Positions 25,467 through 35,303 are shown, numbered from the stretch's first letter. The stretch is DNA of 64,000 bases from Limoniibacter endophyticus (GCF_014652835.1 NZ_BMZO01000004.1:62001-126000); one strand, 5' to 3'. Translations and numbers: made by a program. Notes: generated by a model not told the origin, from the letters alone.

Positions 25467-26420
25467 ATGAAAGCCTTTGTCAGAGCCTGCTCTGCTGCGG
25501 CGATTGCCGTTGGGATTGCGACATCGGCGATTGCCCTCTCCTCTCCTGCTGTCGCACAGAAGTCGGAGGTCCGCTACATCGTCAACAACACGCCGATCAC
25601 CTCCTACGACATCCAGCGCCGGGCGGCATTCCTTCGCCTGCAGCGCACCAAGGGTGACGCTGGCGAGCAGATGATCGACCAGACGCTGCAGCTTGCGGAG
25701 ATGCAACGTCTCAACATCGCCATCTCCGAGCAGCAGGTAGACGAGGCCTACGCCAACTTTGCCAAAGGCAACAAGCTCACCACGGCGCAGCTCGATCAGA
25801 TCATGGCACAAGCAGGCGTAACGTCCGGGCATTTCAAGGAATATATCCGGGCGCAGATGGGTTGGGGCCGGGTCCTACAGGCGAAAGCGCGTCAGTCTGG
25901 CGGCAGCGGCGGGTTGATCAGCGAACAGGAAGCTGTCAAGCGCATCCTCGAGAACGGCGGTCAGAAACCCTCCACCAACGAATATCTGCTTCAACAGGTG
26001 ATTTTCGTCGTGCCTAATGCGCAGCGAAGCGCGCTGCTTTCCAAGCGCACGGCGGAAGCCAATGCCCTGCGTTCGCGTTTCAGTAATTGCGAGTCCACCC
26101 GCGATCAGGCGCGGGGGATCCTCGACGTTACCGTGCGCGATCTTGGGCGCAATCTTGAGCCCACCCTGCCCGCCGACTGGGCAGAAGCCATCAAAGCAAC
26201 CCGTGCCGGTGGTACGACGCCTGCAAAGGCGACCGACCGCGGCGTTGAATTCATTGCTGTTTGTAGCGTTCGCTCCGTTTCCGACGATCGGGTTGCACAG
26301 CTCGTTTTTTCGGAACAGGACCAGAAAGCGGCGGGAGGCGGCGGCAATGAAAGTGGCGAGGCATTGAGCAAGAAGGCGCTTGCCGAGCTGCGCGAAAAAG
26401 CCAAGATCATCAAGCGCTGA
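25467..26420 (+). CDS. SurA-like periplasmic chaperone
   Basis: A 317-residue exported protein: signal peptide (cleavage at VA-QKSE), SurA N-terminal domain (YIVNNTPITSYDIQRRAAFLRL, then MIDQTLQLAEMQRLNIAISEQQVDEAYANFA), and a single C-terminal parvulin-like region (about 160-290). E. coli SurA has two parvulin domains and is 428 residues, so this is a short form. The parvulin part is poorly conserved, with no clear catalytic pattern, so a chaperone role for outer-membrane proteins is likelier than isomerase activity. It follows lptD by 156 bases and precedes pdxA by 9, the same order as in E. coli. Confidence 0.85.
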   Translation: MKAFVRACSAAAIAVGIATSAIALSSPAVAQKSEVRYIVNNTPITSYDIQRRAAFLRLQRTKGDAGEQMIDQTLQLAEMQRLNIAISEQQVDEAYANFAKGNKLTTAQLDQIMAQAGVTSGHFKEYIRAQMGWGRVLQAKARQSGGSGGLISEQEAVKRILENGGQKPSTNEYLLQQVIFVVPNAQRSALLSKRTAEANALRSRFSNCESTRDQARGILDVTVRDLGRNLEPTLPADWAEAIKATRAGGTTPAKATDRGVEFIAVCSVRSVSDDRVAQLVFSEQDQKAAGGGGNESGEALSKKALAELREKAKIIKR

Positions 26421-26429
26421 TTCAAGGAC

Positions 26430-27440
26430 ATGCAGCCTCTCGCGCTTTCCGGCGGCGATCCCTCCGGTATCGGACCCGAAATCGCCGCACGCGCCTGGCT
26501 CGCAAGACACCAGAGTGATTTGCCGGGTTTTGTGCTTCTAAGCGATCCGGATTTTCTCAGATCCCGCTTCGCAAAGCTCTCGCTCGATGTTTCGTTGCAC
26601 GTTTGTCGTCACCCGTCGGAAGCCTTGTCAGCGTTCAATGGTGCTCTGCCTGTCCTTCCGCTTGAAAACAAGTTGGTGGATGAACCCGGCGTCCCCTCTG
26701 GTGCAAACGCAGCCGGGACGATCGAGGCAATCGATCGCGCCGTCACCCTGACATGCACAGGTCAAACGTCGGCGGTTGTCACCTGTCCTATCGCCAAGAA
26801 ACCTCTCTACGACGCCGGCTTCCGCTTTCCCGGGCACACCGAGTATCTCGCACACCTTGCCTCGGGGAATGGAGAAGCGCCGCTGCCCGTCATGATGCTG
26901 GCCGGGCCCCAGCTGCGTACCGTTCCTGTCACAATCCATATAGCCCTGTCAGCGGTACCCGCCGCGCTCAACGGCCCGCTCATCCTCCAGACGGCCCATA
27001 TTGTTGCGCACGATCTTAAAGGCCGTTTTGGTCTGGCCTCGCCGCGTCTTGCTGTTGCCGGGCTCAACCCCCACGCTGGCGAACAAGGTTCCATGGGGCG
27101 GGAAGATATCGAGATCATTGCGCCCGTCATCGCACAGTTGAAGGCTGAAGGGATTGATGCCTTCGGCCCCCTTCCCGCGGATACAATGTTCCACGCCAGC
27201 GCGCGCAAGCGCTACGATGTGGCGCTGTGCATGTATCACGATCAGGCGCTCATTCCCGCCAAAACGCTCGGTTTCGACGATTGCGTCAATGTTACGCTTG
27301 GGCTGCCCTTCATCCGCACCTCACCAGATCACGGCACAGCCTTTGACATTGCTGCAAAGGGAATTGCCCGTCCAGACAGCCTCATCGCCGCCCTGAAGAT
27401 GGCAGATGAAATGGCGCGCAACAGCAAGACGACCACATGA
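26430..27440 (+). CDS. pdxA: 4-hydroxythreonine-4-phosphate dehydrogenase
   Basis: Oxidises 4-phospho-hydroxythreonine with NAD in the DXP-dependent route to pyridoxal phosphate. The 336-residue length is usual. [10 protein letters not shown] opens the protein. [25 protein letters not shown], and [40 protein letters not shown] carry the metal-binding His/Asp and substrate-contact residues. The stop overlaps the rsmA start (ATGA). Confidence 0.96.
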   Translation: MQPLALSGGDPSGIGPEIAARAWLARHQSDLPGFVLLSDPDFLRSRFAKLSLDVSLHVCRHPSEALSAFNGALPVLPLENKLVDEPGVPSGANAAGTIEAIDRAVTLTCTGQTSAVVTCPIAKKPLYDAGFRFPGHTEYLAHLASGNGEAPLPVMMLAGPQLRTVPVTIHIALSAVPAALNGPLILQTAHIVAHDLKGRFGLASPRLAVAGLNPHAGEQGSMGREDIEIIAPVIAQLKAEGIDAFGPLPADTMFHASARKRYDVALCMYHDQALIPAKTLGFDDCVNVTLGLPFIRTSPDHGTAFDIAAKGIARPDSLIAALKMADEMARNSKTTT

Positions 27441-28273
27441 GCATAGACGGACTACCCTCCCTTTCCGACGTCATCCGTACGCATGAACTGGCTGCGAAGA
27501 AGTCGCTCGGTCAGAACTTTCTGCTCGATCTCAATCTCACCTCGAAGATCGCCCGAAATGCGGGTTCGCTCGAAGATCATGTCGTGATCGAGGTCGGTCC
27601 CGGTCCCGGCGGCCTGACACGCGGACTTCTGCTGAACGGCGCCAGGAAGGTTGTGGCCGTTGAGCGCGACGAGCGCTGCCTTCCGGCCCTTGAGGAACTC
27701 GGGGCTCACTATCCGGGCAAGCTCGAGATCATTTCGGGTGACGCGCTGAAGACGGATTTCTCGAAGCTGGTCCCGCCAGGCGAGAAAGTGCGCATTGCGG
27801 CGAACCTGCCCTACAATATCGGAACGGAACTTCTGGTTCGCTGGCTCTCCGTCGAACCTTGGCCACCCTACTACGCTTCGATGACGCTCATGTTCCAGAA
27901 GGAAGTGGCTCAGCGCATCGTCGCGCAGCCGGGAGACAATCACTACGGTCGTCTTGCTGTTCTTGCCAATTGGCGCACAGTGCCGAAAATTGTCATGGAA
28001 CTGCCGCCCGAGGCTTTCACCCCGCCACCAAAGGTCACATCTGCCGTCGTGCATCTCGTGCCACGCGAAAAGCCCCTGGCGTGCGATGCAGCTACGCTTT
28101 CGCGCGTTACCGAAGCTGCATTCGGCCAGCGTCGCAAGATGCTGCGTCAGAGCCTGAAATCACTCGGCGGCGAAGCGCTTCTGGATCGCGCCGGCATCGA
28201 TCCGCGACGTCGTGCTGAAACACTGAGCGTCGAAGAATTCGTTGATCTGGCAAGACTTCTAAAAGTGCATTAA
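27437..28273 (+). CDS. rsmA: 16S rRNA (A1518/A1519-N6)-dimethyltransferase RsmA (KsgA)
   Basis: Dimethylates two adjacent adenines in the 3' hairpin of 16S rRNA late in 30S assembly. The 278-residue protein has [11 protein letters not shown], the SAM loop [25 protein letters not shown], and the catalytic [11 protein letters not shown] motif. [23 protein letters not shown] and the C-terminal helices are also typical. It is the last gene of the lpt-surA-pdxA-rsmA run and overlaps pdxA by four bases. Confidence 0.96.
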   Translation: MSIDGLPSLSDVIRTHELAAKKSLGQNFLLDLNLTSKIARNAGSLEDHVVIEVGPGPGGLTRGLLLNGARKVVAVERDERCLPALEELGAHYPGKLEIISGDALKTDFSKLVPPGEKVRIAANLPYNIGTELLVRWLSVEPWPPYYASMTLMFQKEVAQRIVAQPGDNHYGRLAVLANWRTVPKIVMELPPEAFTPPPKVTSAVVHLVPREKPLACDAATLSRVTEAAFGQRRKMLRQSLKSLGGEALLDRAGIDPRRRAETLSVEEFVDLARLLKVH

Positions 28274-28711
28274 TCGGCCGTCGGCCTTTCCTCGTCGTTA
28301 TTTTATAGTGGATGGATTTCTCAGCGCTGAAATCTTTTTTCGGAGCATAATCAGACGACTATAAATTTTTTGCGCCGATAGATCGCCCAATCCATCCACA
28401 CCCTGGCCGGCTGCGCGATACTTCTCGTGCGTCAGGGATAGGTGAGCTCCCGAACACCGAGACGCTGAGACAGCGGGCGGAAACCGCCGTTTGGCCTGGC
28501 AAGCCGGACGGAGGGCCGAACGAGAGAAGATTTACGACCTTCTCTCCTCTTCGGGTTCTTCCAGATACCGTCAGGGCATGTGGAAGCATGCGAAATTGAA
28601 TGAAATGCAACGGGCCACATGCCCTGATCCCATTTCATTTCCCATCAACCGTGCGGCACGCGCCGTGGCGGATTTTTCTGCTGGCCAGACCAGTCGGCGT
28701 GCGGGAAGCGC
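28274..28711. ncRNA. Hairpin-rich intergenic segment, candidate RNA or repeat
   Basis: A 438-base gap between convergent rsmA and gmk without a convincing ORF but dense in inverted repeats. GGCGG-AAA-CCGCC lies at 28476-28488. A two-tier hairpin (CCGAA, then GAGAGAAG 28522-28529 with CTTCTCTC 28539-28546, then TTCGG) follows. TCAGGGCATGTGG (28571-28583) pairs with CCACATGCCCTGA (28615-28627), a 13-bp perfect match. AATGAAATG (28599-28607) pairs with CATTTCATT (28631-28639) and interleaves with the previous pair, so the two are mutually exclusive or a pseudoknot. It could be a small RNA, a composite palindromic repeat, or paired terminators. Confidence 0.35.
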
Positions 28712-29362
28712 TTAAAACTTCTCGTCCAGAATATCCGACACAAAGTCGAACAGACCGTGGCGACGGTCGCGGCGCAGGCGCTCGGCTGTGATAATCGCCT
28801 GCACTTCGCGATAGGCCTGACCGAGGTCGCGATTGACAACCACGTAGTCATATTCGCGCCAATGCTCAATCTCCGTCCGAGCGTTATCGAGACGGTTTGC
28901 GATCACCTCGGCAGTGTCTTCGGCGCGGCGCGTAAGGCGCGATTTCAGCTCCGCCATAGATGGCGGCAGGATGAACACCGAAACAATGTCGGCGCGCATC
29001 TTCTCGTTCAGCTGCACGGCCCCCTGCCAGTCGATGTCGAACAGCATGTCATGACCTTGCGCCATGGCAGCCTCCACCGGTTCGCGCGGTGTGCCATAGA
29101 AATTACCGTGAACCTCCGCCCACTCCAGCAATCCATCATCGTCACGCGTGCGCTCGAACTCGCGCACCGACATGAAATGGTAATGTACGCCGTCAATTTC
29201 GCTAGGGCGTCGCTGCCGGGTCGTCACAGAGACCGAAAGCTTGAACTGCGGATCGTTCTCCAGCAGATGCCGCGAAATGGTCGACTTCCCCGCTCCCGAC
29301 GGCGAGGACAAGACCAGCATGAGACCGCGACGCTTGATCGTCAGTTCGTCTTCCAAACTCAT
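28712..29362 (-). CDS. gmk: Guanylate kinase
   Basis: Phosphorylates GMP to GDP. The 216-residue protein begins with an extension of about 12 residues, then the P-loop [17 protein letters not shown]. The GMP-binding region ([32 protein letters not shown]) and the lid region ([21 protein letters not shown]) follow. It is the last gene of the leftward cluster fabD to gmk and is separated by only 5 bases from the yicC-like gene upstream. Confidence 0.97.
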   Translation of the reverse strand: MSLEDELTIKRRGLMLVLSSPSGAGKSTISRHLLENDPQFKLSVSVTTRQRRPSEIDGVHYHFMSVREFERTRDDDGLLEWAEVHGNFYGTPREPVEAAMAQGHDMLFDIDWQGAVQLNEKMRADIVSVFILPPSMAELKSRLTRRAEDTAEVIANRLDNARTEIEHWREYDYVVVNRDLGQAYREVQAIITAERLRRDRRHGLFDFVSDILDEKF

Positions 29363-29367
29363 ATATG

Positions 29368-30300
29368 CTATTCCAGATTTTGCAGCTGTTCGCGGAACTG
29401 ATCGACGACAGCCTTCAGGTCAAGACCGATTGCCGTGATACTACCCGCGTTGGATTTCGAACAAAGCGTATTTGCCTCGCGGTTGAACTCCTGCGCGAGA
29501 AAATCGAGTTTGCGCCCGATCGGCCCACCACTCGCCAGAAGGTCGCGCGCATTGGCCACATGCGCCTTCAAGCGATCGAGTTCTTCACGTATATCGGCGC
29601 GCGTCGCAAGAAGCGCTGCCTCCGCGTGCAGCTTGTCGCTGTCCAGACGGGTTCCGCTTTCCTCCAGCAGAAGCGCAACCTGCTGCGCAAGCCTTGCCTT
29701 GACCGCTTCAAGGCTGCGGGAGGGATCGTTCTCCGCCGCAAGCGTAAGATCCTCGATGCGAGCAAGCTGAGCTTCCAGAACGGTTCGCAACGCCGCACCT
29801 TCACGCTGGCGCGCCTCGATCAACTGGCTGAGTGCCTCAGCCAGTGTCGACATCGCTATCCGGGAGATTTCCTCCTGCTCGGCAGTCGAAGAAACAGCCG
29901 AACCATCCGGCATTTCGAGAACTCCCCGCAAGGCCAGCAGGCCGTCGGCACGTGCCGGCGCAAGCCCATATTTCTGCTCCAGACGTTGCGCCAGACCTGC
30001 GAGATCAATCAGGAACGCTTCGTTGACAATGGGCGTCGCCACAGTGCGGGCGTCGCTCTGGAGGCTCAGACTGGCCTGGATATTGCCGCGCGCGAGCCGC
30101 TTCTGAATCATCGCACGCGCCTGAGGGTCCAGCGCCTCGTAGCCTTGCGGCGTGCGTACGCGCATGTCGAGTGAGCGTCCGTTGACCGAACGCAGCTCCC
30201 AGCTCAGCACACCGCCCTCGGCGGCAGCGCTCGCCCGCGCGAAGCCAGTCATGCTCTGCAAGGATGCCGCGACCGGGCCCTGCCCGTCCGCGGTGCTCAC
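29368..30300 (-). CDS. YicC/YloC-family endoribonuclease
   Basis: A 310-residue member of the YicC family, recently assigned endoribonuclease activity. The N-terminal domain begins [10 protein letters not shown], and [14 protein letters not shown] is the conserved second block. The C-terminal signature [17 protein letters not shown] is intact. The start is the GTG at 30300, which overlaps the mltG stop (GTGA); the family proteins usually begin nearer MTGFARAS, so the first 16 residues may be an extension or the start may be that internal ATG. Co-transcribed with mltG and gmk. Confidence 0.9.
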   Translation of the reverse strand: MSTADGQGPVAASLQSMTGFARASAAAEGGVLSWELRSVNGRSLDMRVRTPQGYEALDPQARAMIQKRLARGNIQASLSLQSDARTVATPIVNEAFLIDLAGLAQRLEQKYGLAPARADGLLALRGVLEMPDGSAVSSTAEQEEISRIAMSTLAEALSQLIEARQREGAALRTVLEAQLARIEDLTLAAENDPSRSLEAVKARLAQQVALLLEESGTRLDSDKLHAEAALLATRADIREELDRLKAHVANARDLLASGGPIGRKLDFLAQEFNREANTLCSKSNAGSITAIGLDLKAVVDQFREQLQNLE

Positions 30301-31499
30301 TCGGCACCTTCAGTCGGACTTGCAGTGGTCGCTCCGGCAGGAAGCTCCTTGGCCGCCTCGCCGCGTTCGCGCTCGATCTGGCGCCAACGGCGGACATTGG
30401 CATTATGCTCGTCAAGCGTTTCCGCAAATGCATGACGTCCGTCTCCGCTCGCCACAAAGTAAAGATCCTTCGTTACCGACGGATTGGCCACGGCTTCCAG
30501 TGCGGAACGGCCCGGAATGGCAATCGGCGCAGGTGGCAGGCCGTCGATCGTATAGGTATTATATGGCGTCGGCTTGCGAATGTCGGATTGGTAGATGGTT
30601 GGCGCTTCCTTATAGACCGCGCCACCATATTTTCCGTAGCGAATGGTCGGGTCGGATTGCAACCGCATCTTTCTGTTCAGGCGATTGATGAACACCGCGG
30701 CGACACGCGTCCGCTCATCAGCGTGTCCGGTCTCCTTCTCGACGATGGAGGCCAGCGTCACGAATTCGTTCTTATCCTTGATCGGAAGATCGTCACGGCG
30801 GCGTTCCCATATCTCGTCTATGGTCTTCTGCTGGAGATTGACCAGTTGCTCGACGATCTGTTCCCGCGTCTTGCCGCGCGAGAAACTGATCGTGTTGGCG
30901 GCAATCATTCCCTCTCCGGGCACAATTGCCGGCATTTCGCCCTCCAGGATTTCGTTCTGAGCGATGCGCTCCATCGCCTGCTGGGTGGTCCAGCCTTCCG
31001 GGATGGTGATCGTATGCAATATCTGCTTGCCGCTGCGCAAAAGCTCCATGATATCGTGCATCGAACTGCGCCCGGCGATTTCATATTCGCCGGCCTTCAT
31101 GCTGCCTTCATTGCCATAGGCGCGTACACCCAGGCGGAAAGCCAGCGCGTTATCGATCATGCCGCGGCTTTCCAGCGTCCCGGCTATATCTCCAACGCCA
31201 GCTCCCTGGCGAATGAATACCGTATCCGAAGCTTGCAGCGGCCCTTCCTTCTCGAAGCTCCACTTGACCCAGTAGGCGGCAGCACCGAAACCCAAAGCCA
31301 CCAGTACGATGATCGACATGACGAAGTTGAGGAAAATGACGACCTGGCTGCGAGACTGGCGTGAACGACGCTTCCTGCGCAAAGGTGGCGGCGTGCCAGC
31401 TTCCGAGCGCAAGGCTTCATTGGCCGATTTCGGCACGATCGGTTTGGAGGCAGGAGCCGATTTGTCGTGATCGCCAGAGCCGTGCGTGTTGTCGCTCAT
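30297..31499 (-). CDS. mltG: Endolytic murein transglycosylase MltG
   Basis: Cuts nascent glycan strands and sets their length. The 400-residue product has a basic cytoplasmic N-terminus (about 1-48, LRRKRRSRQSRSQ), one membrane helix (VVIFLNFVMSIIVLVALGFG), a LysM-like portion and the YceG catalytic domain. ASIVEKETG holds the catalytic Glu, and LQSDPTIRYG and PTPYNTYTIDGLPPAPI are conserved. It ends in a low-complexity Ala/Thr/Glu tail ([13 protein letters not shown]). It lies downstream of fabF and overlaps the yicC-like gene. Confidence 0.95.
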   Translation of the reverse strand: MSDNTHGSGDHDKSAPASKPIVPKSANEALRSEAGTPPPLRRKRRSRQSRSQVVIFLNFVMSIIVLVALGFGAAAYWVKWSFEKEGPLQASDTVFIRQGAGVGDIAGTLESRGMIDNALAFRLGVRAYGNEGSMKAGEYEIAGRSSMHDIMELLRSGKQILHTITIPEGWTTQQAMERIAQNEILEGEMPAIVPGEGMIAANTISFSRGKTREQIVEQLVNLQQKTIDEIWERRRDDLPIKDKNEFVTLASIVEKETGHADERTRVAAVFINRLNRKMRLQSDPTIRYGKYGGAVYKEAPTIYQSDIRKPTPYNTYTIDGLPPAPIAIPGRSALEAVANPSVTKDLYFVASGDGRHAFAETLDEHNANVRRWRQIERERGEAAKELPAGATTASPTEGAE

Positions 31500-31712
31500 G
31501 TAACCTCGCCGTCAGAGCCGGCTTGCCGGGATACCACCCTTGCAGAACCAGCAGTTGATATCGGATCAGCAACCGAAGGAGAAGAATCGCTGCAACCGTT
31601 AAAACCCGGATGATGGCGGAAAGCGGCAATCCGATGACGCACTGCAATCCACACACAGATCCAGCAGGATCATTCCCGAATGTACACATGAATGCTGACC
31701 CGCAAGCGCGGA

Positions 31713-32975
31713 TCAGTCATTGAAACGCTTAAATACCAGCGATGCGTTCGTTCCGCCGAAGCCAAACGAGTTGGACAAAGCAACGTCGATCTTGCGTTGA
31801 CGCGGCTTGTTCGGAACGAGGTCGATGTTCGTTTCCGCCTCGGGATTGTCGAGATTAATCGTCGCGGGCGCAATATTGTCGCGAATGGCGAGGATCGAGA
31901 AGATCGCCTCGACCGCGCCGGCAGCACCGAGCAGATGACCGATCGAAGATTTAGTCGACGACATCGAAACATTCGAGGCATGCTCGCCCAGCAGCCGTTC
32001 CGCCGCACCAAGCTCGATCGTATCGGCCATGGTGGATGTGCCGTGGGCGTTGATATAATCGATGTCGGCTGGCGTCAGGCCTGCCCGTTTAAGCGCGGCC
32101 TGCATGCAGCGATAGGCACCTTCGCCGTTTTCCGACGGTGCGGTGATATGATAGGCATCGCCGCTCATGCCGTAGCCGACGACCTCGCCATAAATCCTGG
32201 CCCCGCGGGCTCTGGCGTGTTCCAGCTCCTCCAGAACCAGAACGCCAGCACCTTCACCCATGACAAAGCCGTCACGATCGCGATCATAGGGACGCGAGGC
32301 GTTTTCCGGATCGTCATTATGCTGGGTGGAGAGCGCCTTGCAGGCGGCAAAGCCCGCAAGAGAAATCCTGCAAACCGGCGATTCGGCTCCACCGGCGACC
32401 ATCACATCGGCATCGCCCAGCGCAATCAGGCGGCTGGCATCGCCGATGGCATGCGCGCCCGTCGAACAGGCCGTGACGACCGCATGATTGGGTCCACGCA
32501 GCTTGTGACGAATGGAGACCTGACCAGAGGCAAGGTTAATAAGGCGGCCCGGAATGAAGAAAGGCGACACACGGCGCGGCCCCTTTTCCTTCAGCGTATA
32601 ACCAGCCTCAACGATACCGTCGAGCCCGCCAATACCCGAACCGATCATCACGCCCGTGGCGATCTGATCCTCGTCGGTCTGCGGATGCCAGTCAGCATCT
32701 GCCAACGCCATATCGGCTGCGGCCATGGCATAGACGATGAAGGGATCGACCTTGCGCTGTTCCTTGGCCTCCATCCACTGATCGGGATTAAAGGTACCAT
32801 CGGTGCCGTCTCCAAGCGGAATGCGGCATGCGATCTGGGCAGGCAGGTCATCGACCTCAAATTCCGTCACGCGTCGCGCAAAGCTCTCGCCCGAAAGAAG
32901 GGCTTTCCAGCTGTGTTCGACACCCGCCCCGAGAGGCGAAACGATCCCAAGGCCTGTTACAACAACACGTCTCAT
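31713..32975 (-). CDS. fabF: 3-oxoacyl-ACP synthase II
   Basis: The elongating ketosynthase of type II fatty-acid synthesis. The 420-residue length is standard. The catalytic triad is visible: Cys170 in TACSTGAHAIG, the first His in NAHGTSTMADTIE, and the second in KSSIGHLLGAAG. It follows acpP, its substrate carrier, and precedes mltG by 213 bases. A stem (CTGACCCGC with GCGGATCAG, one mismatch) overlaps its stop codon and may slow read-through to mltG. Confidence 0.97.
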   Translation of the reverse strand: MRRVVVTGLGIVSPLGAGVEHSWKALLSGESFARRVTEFEVDDLPAQIACRIPLGDGTDGTFNPDQWMEAKEQRKVDPFIVYAMAAADMALADADWHPQTDEDQIATGVMIGSGIGGLDGIVEAGYTLKEKGPRRVSPFFIPGRLINLASGQVSIRHKLRGPNHAVVTACSTGAHAIGDASRLIALGDADVMVAGGAESPVCRISLAGFAACKALSTQHNDDPENASRPYDRDRDGFVMGEGAGVLVLEELEHARARGARIYGEVVGYGMSGDAYHITAPSENGEGAYRCMQAALKRAGLTPADIDYINAHGTSTMADTIELGAAERLLGEHASNVSMSSTKSSIGHLLGAAGAVEAIFSILAIRDNIAPATINLDNPEAETNIDLVPNKPRQRKIDVALSNSFGFGGTNASLVFKRFND

Positions 32976-32990
32976 CGTCTATCCCCATTA

Positions 32991-33092
32991 GCGCGCCGTG
33001 CGTCCTTCCGGACGCACAAGGACGCGCTAACCTTAAAAACTTGCTGCATCGCACGTTTCCGAAAACTGTTTCGGGCTTCCGGGGCGATGCAG
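32991..33092. repeat. Two-hairpin palindromic intergenic element between acpP and fabF
   Basis: The first hairpin is GTGCGTCC-TTCC-GGACGCAC (32998-33017), flanked by GCGC on both sides. The second is CTGCATCGC (33044-33052) pairing with GCGATGCAG (33084-33092), with CCGAAA...TTTCGG inside it. The layout, two GC-rich palindromes in tandem within an intergenic region, resembles the RIME/BIME and Bru-RS repeat classes of Rhizobiales. Assignment to a named class needs copies elsewhere in the genome. Being inside the acpP-fabF transcript, it could set differential mRNA stability. Confidence 0.6.
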
Positions 33093-33111
33093 TAATCCCA
33101 AGACGGAATAA

Positions 33112-33348
33112 TCAGGCCTGGGCCTTTTCGATGAACTTTACTGCATCGCCAACCGTCTGGATGGTTTCAGCAGCATCGTCTGGAATTTCGATGCCAAATT
33201 CTTCTTCGAAAGCCATGACGAGTTCAACGGTATCGAGGCTGTCTGCACCGAGGTCGTCGATGAAGCTTGCACCTTCCGTGACCTTATCGGCTTCGACGCC
33301 CAGATGGTCGATTACGATTTTCTTAACTCGTTCAGCGACATCGCTCAT
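33112..33348 (-). CDS. acpP: Acyl carrier protein
   Basis: A 78-residue acidic carrier of growing acyl chains. [15 protein letters not shown] contains Ser37, the 4'-phosphopantetheine site. The start at 33348 ([10 protein letters not shown]) is the universal one, with AGGAATT a few bases upstream; the longer open frame is not used. It sits between fabG and fabF as in most proteobacteria. Confidence 0.98.
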   Translation of the reverse strand: MSDVAERVKKIVIDHLGVEADKVTEGASFIDDLGADSLDTVELVMAFEEEFGIEIPDDAAETIQTVGDAVKFIEKAQA

Positions 33349-33582
33349 GACAATTCCTCGTGCGTTTCCAGAAGTAGTATGTTGGTCTTCGTTAATGCTC
33401 TTGAGGCGAGTAATCAAGCCGGAGCGCCTTATGTCAGGCGGATTTCAGGCTTTGAGATTCGCCGCAATCGCGGTGTTTCACAGGTCGCATTACACGAAAC
33501 GGGATTGGCGTCCAAGGCGAAAACCCGTTGCGATAAACCTCATCCAAGCAAAAAGCGTTAATAAACGGCCAGGCTCCCGGCC

Positions 33583-34320
33583 TTAGATCATCGCCATGCC
33601 GCCATTCACATGCAACGTCTGACCCGTCACATAGGATGCTTCCGTCGATGCGAGATAAACCACGGCCGATGCGATTTCATCCGATGAACCCATGCGCTTC
33701 ATCGGAATGGCGCCCATGATGGTGTCCTTCTGCTTCTCGTTCAGCTTGTCCGTCATCGCGGATTCGATGAATCCCGGTGCGACGCAGTTTACCGTTATGT
33801 TCCGGCTGGCAACCTCCTGGGCAAGCGACTTGGAGAATCCGATGAGGCCCGCCTTCGAGGCGCAGTAATTCGCCTGGCCCGGATTGCCGGTGGTGCCGAC
33901 GACCGAGGAAATGTTGATGATGCGGCCGAAGCGGCGGCGCATCATCGGATGCGTCAATTCGCGGGTCAGGCGGAATGCAGCGCCAAGATTTATCTCAAGC
34001 ACCTGATCCCAGTCATCGTCGGACATGCGCACGAAAAGACCGTCGCGCGTCACGCCGGCATTGTTGACCAGAATATCCACGCCCTCCAGCTCTTCTTCGG
34101 CCTTCTTGCCAAGGCTGGCGACTTCCGCGCGGTCGGAAAGATTGGCAGGCAGAACCTTGACGCGATCGCCTAGTTCGCCAGCAAGCGCTTCAAGTTTCTC
34201 GACGCGCGTGCCATGCAGGCCAACGATCGCGCCCTGAGCATGCAGCGCGCGGGCAACGGCCTCGCCTATGCCGCCTGTCGCGCCCGTCACCAGTGCCTTG
34301 CGGCCGGTCAGATCAAACAT
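33583..34320 (-). CDS. fabG: 3-oxoacyl-ACP reductase
   Basis: The NADPH-dependent first reduction of the fatty-acid cycle. The 245-residue SDR has the cofactor loop GATGGIGEAVA, NNAGVTRD, catalytic Ser139 (NISSVVG), and Tyr152-x3-Lys156 in ANYCASKAG. The C-terminal GQTLHVNGGMAMI is the standard FabG end. It sits 41 bases downstream of fabD and 234 bases upstream of acpP; that gap probably holds an additional acpP promoter. Confidence 0.97.
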   Translation of the reverse strand: MFDLTGRKALVTGATGGIGEAVARALHAQGAIVGLHGTRVEKLEALAGELGDRVKVLPANLSDRAEVASLGKKAEEELEGVDILVNNAGVTRDGLFVRMSDDDWDQVLEINLGAAFRLTRELTHPMMRRRFGRIINISSVVGTTGNPGQANYCASKAGLIGFSKSLAQEVASRNITVNCVAPGFIESAMTDKLNEKQKDTIMGAIPMKRMGSSDEIASAVVYLASTEASYVTGQTLHVNGGMAMI

Positions 34321-34361
34321 TTTCTTGTCCTTTTATAGATTGTTCGACTGCGAACCGGGCT

Positions 34362-35303
34362 TCAGCCCTGCTGCTCGATGAAGGTTTCGATTTCGCCCGG
34401 CAAGCCAAGCGTCGCGGTTGCGATATCCTTGTTGATGCGGCGGGCAAGCCCGCTCAGCACCTTGCCGGCCCCGATTTCATAAAGCGTATCGACGCCATTT
34501 GCGGCGAACCACTCCACACTTTCACGCCAGCGCACGCGGCCTGTAACCTGTTCAACCAGGCTCTTTGCGATCGCCTGCGGATCGCTCAGGGGGGCAACGC
34601 TGACATTGGCCAGCACCGGAACGACCGGAGCGTTCTTTTCCACCGCTGCCAACGCTTCGCGCATGGCTTCGGCCGCAGGCGTCATCAGAGCGGAGTGGAA
34701 CGGAGCCGAGACCGAAAGCATCAAAGCGCGCTTGGCGCCAAGTTCGGTGCAGATGCGTGCTGCATGCTCGACGGCAGGCTTCGCACCCGAAATGACCAGT
34801 TGCCCACCGCCATTGTCATTGGCGATCTGGCAGACGCTGCCCTTGCCTGCCTCTTCGCAGGCATTCTCGACCTGACCCTGATCGAGGCCAATTATCGCGG
34901 CCATAGCGCCTTCTCCGACTGGAACGGCCGCCTGCATTGCATTACCGCGGATGCGCAGAAGGCGCGCCGTATCTGCAAGCGAGAAGGTTCCGGCGGCGCA
35001 TAGGGCGGAATATTCGCCCAGAGAATGACCGGCGACGTACGCCACCTTGTCCTTCAGCGCGTAGCCCCCCGCTTCCAGAACGCGGATCGCAGCGATGGAC
35101 ACCGCCATCAATGCCGGTTGTGCGTTAGCCGTCAGCGTCAACTCGTCTTCCGGACCTCCGAACATGAGCGCGGACAATTTCTGGCCCAGCGCTTCGTCCA
35201 CTTCTTCGAAAACGGCGCGCGCCTCGGCGTAATTTTCGGCCAGATCGCGGCCCATGCCGACGGCTTGGCTGCCCTGTCCGGGGAAGGTGAAAGCGATAGA
35301 CAT
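34362..35303 (-). CDS. fabD: Malonyl-CoA:ACP transacylase
   Basis: Loads malonate onto ACP. The 313-residue protein starts MSIAFTFPGQGSQAVGMGRD at 35303, with AGGAGG 6 bases upstream; an upstream in-frame ATG at 35342 is rejected. The nucleophile Ser94 is in GHSLGEY, the Arg/His partners in IRGNAMQAA and SVSAPFHSALM. It is the first gene of the leftward fabD-fabG-acpP-fabF-mltG-yicC-gmk cluster and is divergent from the SH3b protein gene. Confidence 0.96.
   Translation of the reverse strand: MSIAFTFPGQGSQAVGMGRDLAENYAEARAVFEEVDEALGQKLSALMFGGPEDELTLTANAQPALMAVSIAAIRVLEAGGYALKDKVAYVAGHSLGEYSALCAAGTFSLADTARLLRIRGNAMQAAVPVGEGAMAAIIGLDQGQVENACEEAGKGSVCQIANDNGGGQLVISGAKPAVEHAARICTELGAKRALMLSVSAPFHSALMTPAAEAMREALAAVEKNAPVVPVLANVSVAPLSDPQAIAKSLVEQVTGRVRWRESVEWFAANGVDTLYEIGAGKVLSGLARRINKDIATATLGLPGEIETFIEQQG

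Noticed and set aside
31692-33095. Long plus-strand ORF of 467 codons opposite fabF
   Set aside because: It mirrors fabF on the other strand. High-GC coding bias leaves antisense frames open; no motif or ribosome site.
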